Shown here: in pieces, positions 5,068 through 5,522 of the stretch | How positions within the stretch are numbered: the first letter of the stretch is position 1 | Layout of the letters: each line of letters starts with the position of its first letter | From: Candidatus Methanoplasma sp. | Lineage (GTDB): Archaea; Thermoplasmatota; Thermoplasmata; Methanomassiliicoccales; Methanomethylophilaceae | Reading direction: 5' to 3' | DNA length: 5,522 nucleotides | NCBI GenBank assembly: GCA_031288985.1 | Contig: JAITQH010000004.1 | Coordinates: 1 to 5,522, forward strand | Position numbers and translations under genes: made by a program | Notes under the pieces: model-generated | The model's input: only the letters and a program-made list of their open reading frames with translations | What the model was told of the DNA's origin: nothing | Database searches by the model: none

Positions 5068-5522
5068 GTGACCTCCGAGAACGGCGGCAAAGATTCGAAG
5101 GATGGATCCGTCGAAGCATTTCTTGGGGCCGCAAGAGGGCACTGCGCCGAGGGGGAATACGACAAAGCCTTGGAATTGTACAAAAAGGCATTGAACGCCT
5201 GTGAGGAGGCCCTCGGTCCGGAACACCCCGACTCCGTCTCGATCTGCGACGAGATCGCCCGCGTGCACAGCATGAACGAAGAATTCGATGAATCCATTGA
5301 ATGGTACCGAAAGGTCCTGGCGATCGAAGAGAAGACCCTCGGCCCCGAACACCCGGACGCCGCGACGACCCACAGCAGGATCGGAAACGCGTATTATGAG
5401 AACGGAGACGACGATAAGGCCTTGGACGAACACCGCAGGGCGCTGGAGATCCGCGAGAAGGCGCCGGTCCCGGACGGTCCGGCCATCGCCCTGACATGCC
5501 ACAGGATCGCGGCGATATACGA
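5068..5522 (+). CDS. Tetratricopeptide-repeat protein, kinesin-light-chain-like (3'-truncated)
   Basis: The visible 151 residues are tandem TPR units with a 42-residue period. They are recognisable from the helices EGEYDKALELYKKALNACEE (28-47), FDESIEWYRKVLAIEEKT (73-90) and GDDDKALDEHRRALEIREK (113-131), with the linker LGPEHPD at 49-55 and 91-97. That linker is the hallmark of kinesin-light-chain-type TPRs (TPR_10/TPR_12). The third linker (APVPDGPAI, 132-140) is degenerate, and a fourth unit begins before the edge. Residues 1-13 are a polar tail. No signal peptide or membrane segment is visible. TPR arrays bind other proteins; no partner or enzymatic domain can be named without the missing C-terminus. 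The start is GTG, set by GGAG at 5056-5059. The gene is divergent from ileS across 155 bp. Confidence 0.85.
   Translation, partial: MTSENGGKDSKDGSVEAFLGAARGHCAEGEYDKALELYKKALNACEEALGPEHPDSVSICDEIARVHSMNEEFDESIEWYRKVLAIEEKTLGPEHPDAATTHSRIGNAYYENGDDDKALDEHRRALEIREKAPVPDGPAIALTCHRIAAIY
5211..5358 (+). repeat. 126-bp-period coding repeat in the TPR gene
   Basis: The DNA for the LGPEHPD linker recurs at 5211-5232 and 5337-5358, 126 bp apart (42 codons), with 19 of 22 bases identical. Conservation at the DNA level as well as the protein level suggests fairly recent unit duplication or gene conversion. Confidence 0.6.

Noticed and set aside
5054..5071. Five-codon mini-ORF (ATG at 5054, TGA at 5069) overlapping the TPR start
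   Set aside because: A leader peptide is conceivable, but it has no ribosome-binding site of its own and such short frames arise often by chance.
4913..5497. 195-codon N-terminal extension of ileS on the - strand
   Set aside because: It reads as arginine/proline/serine-rich sequence, lies antisense to the TPR gene, and precedes a well-supported ATG with GAGG. IleRS homology starts at residue 1 of the 980-residue form.
1..5522. CRISPR arrays, tRNA or rRNA genes
   Set aside because: No regularly spaced repeats and no tRNA or rRNA signatures were seen on either strand.

Overview
The window looks like a piece of an archaeal chromosome. The main evidence is the 980-residue isoleucyl-tRNA synthetase, whose HLGT form of the HIGH motif and overall sequence are of the archaeal type, together with TATA-like boxes upstream of genes. 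GC-rich coding sequence, AT-rich promoters, ordinary Shine-Dalgarno sites and a kinesin-light-chain-like TPR protein would fit a Thermoplasmata or Methanomassiliicoccales-type archaeon. That lineage is an inference and was not tested by any search.

Layout, left to right. Positions 1-180 hold at most the last 43 codons of an unidentified gene on the + strand. Positions 181-275 are a very AT-rich promoter island (12 G/C in 95 bases by hand count). It carries two near-identical 24-bp operator-like elements, 41 bp apart, one of them over the best TATA-like box. Next comes a two-gene + strand operon: a HipB-like helix-turn-helix antitoxin/repressor (276-641) and a HipA-family serine/threonine kinase toxin (638-1903). 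The two are joined by a 4-base TTGA overlap, with a strong GGAGG site before the TTG start. A perfect 9-bp GC hairpin (1943-1965) separates hipA from the convergent ileS gene (4912 down to 1970, - strand) and could end transcription from both sides. A 155-bp divergent intergenic region (4913-5067) contains a TATA box for ileS, a 19-bp palindrome in the likely ileS leader, and the start of a TPR protein (5068 onward, + strand) that runs off the right edge.

Functionally, hipBA is a complete type II toxin-antitoxin module with all recognisable kinase residues present, and the upstream repeats give it a plausible autoregulatory circuit. ileS is housekeeping. Known HipA-family toxins phosphorylate class I aminoacyl-tRNA synthetases near the KMSKS loop, and the next gene encodes such an enzyme. 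This makes an interesting but unproven coincidence. The TPR protein has no assignable function from the part visible. The long reading frames antisense to ileS and the 195-codon upstream extension of ileS are shadows and are not annotated.
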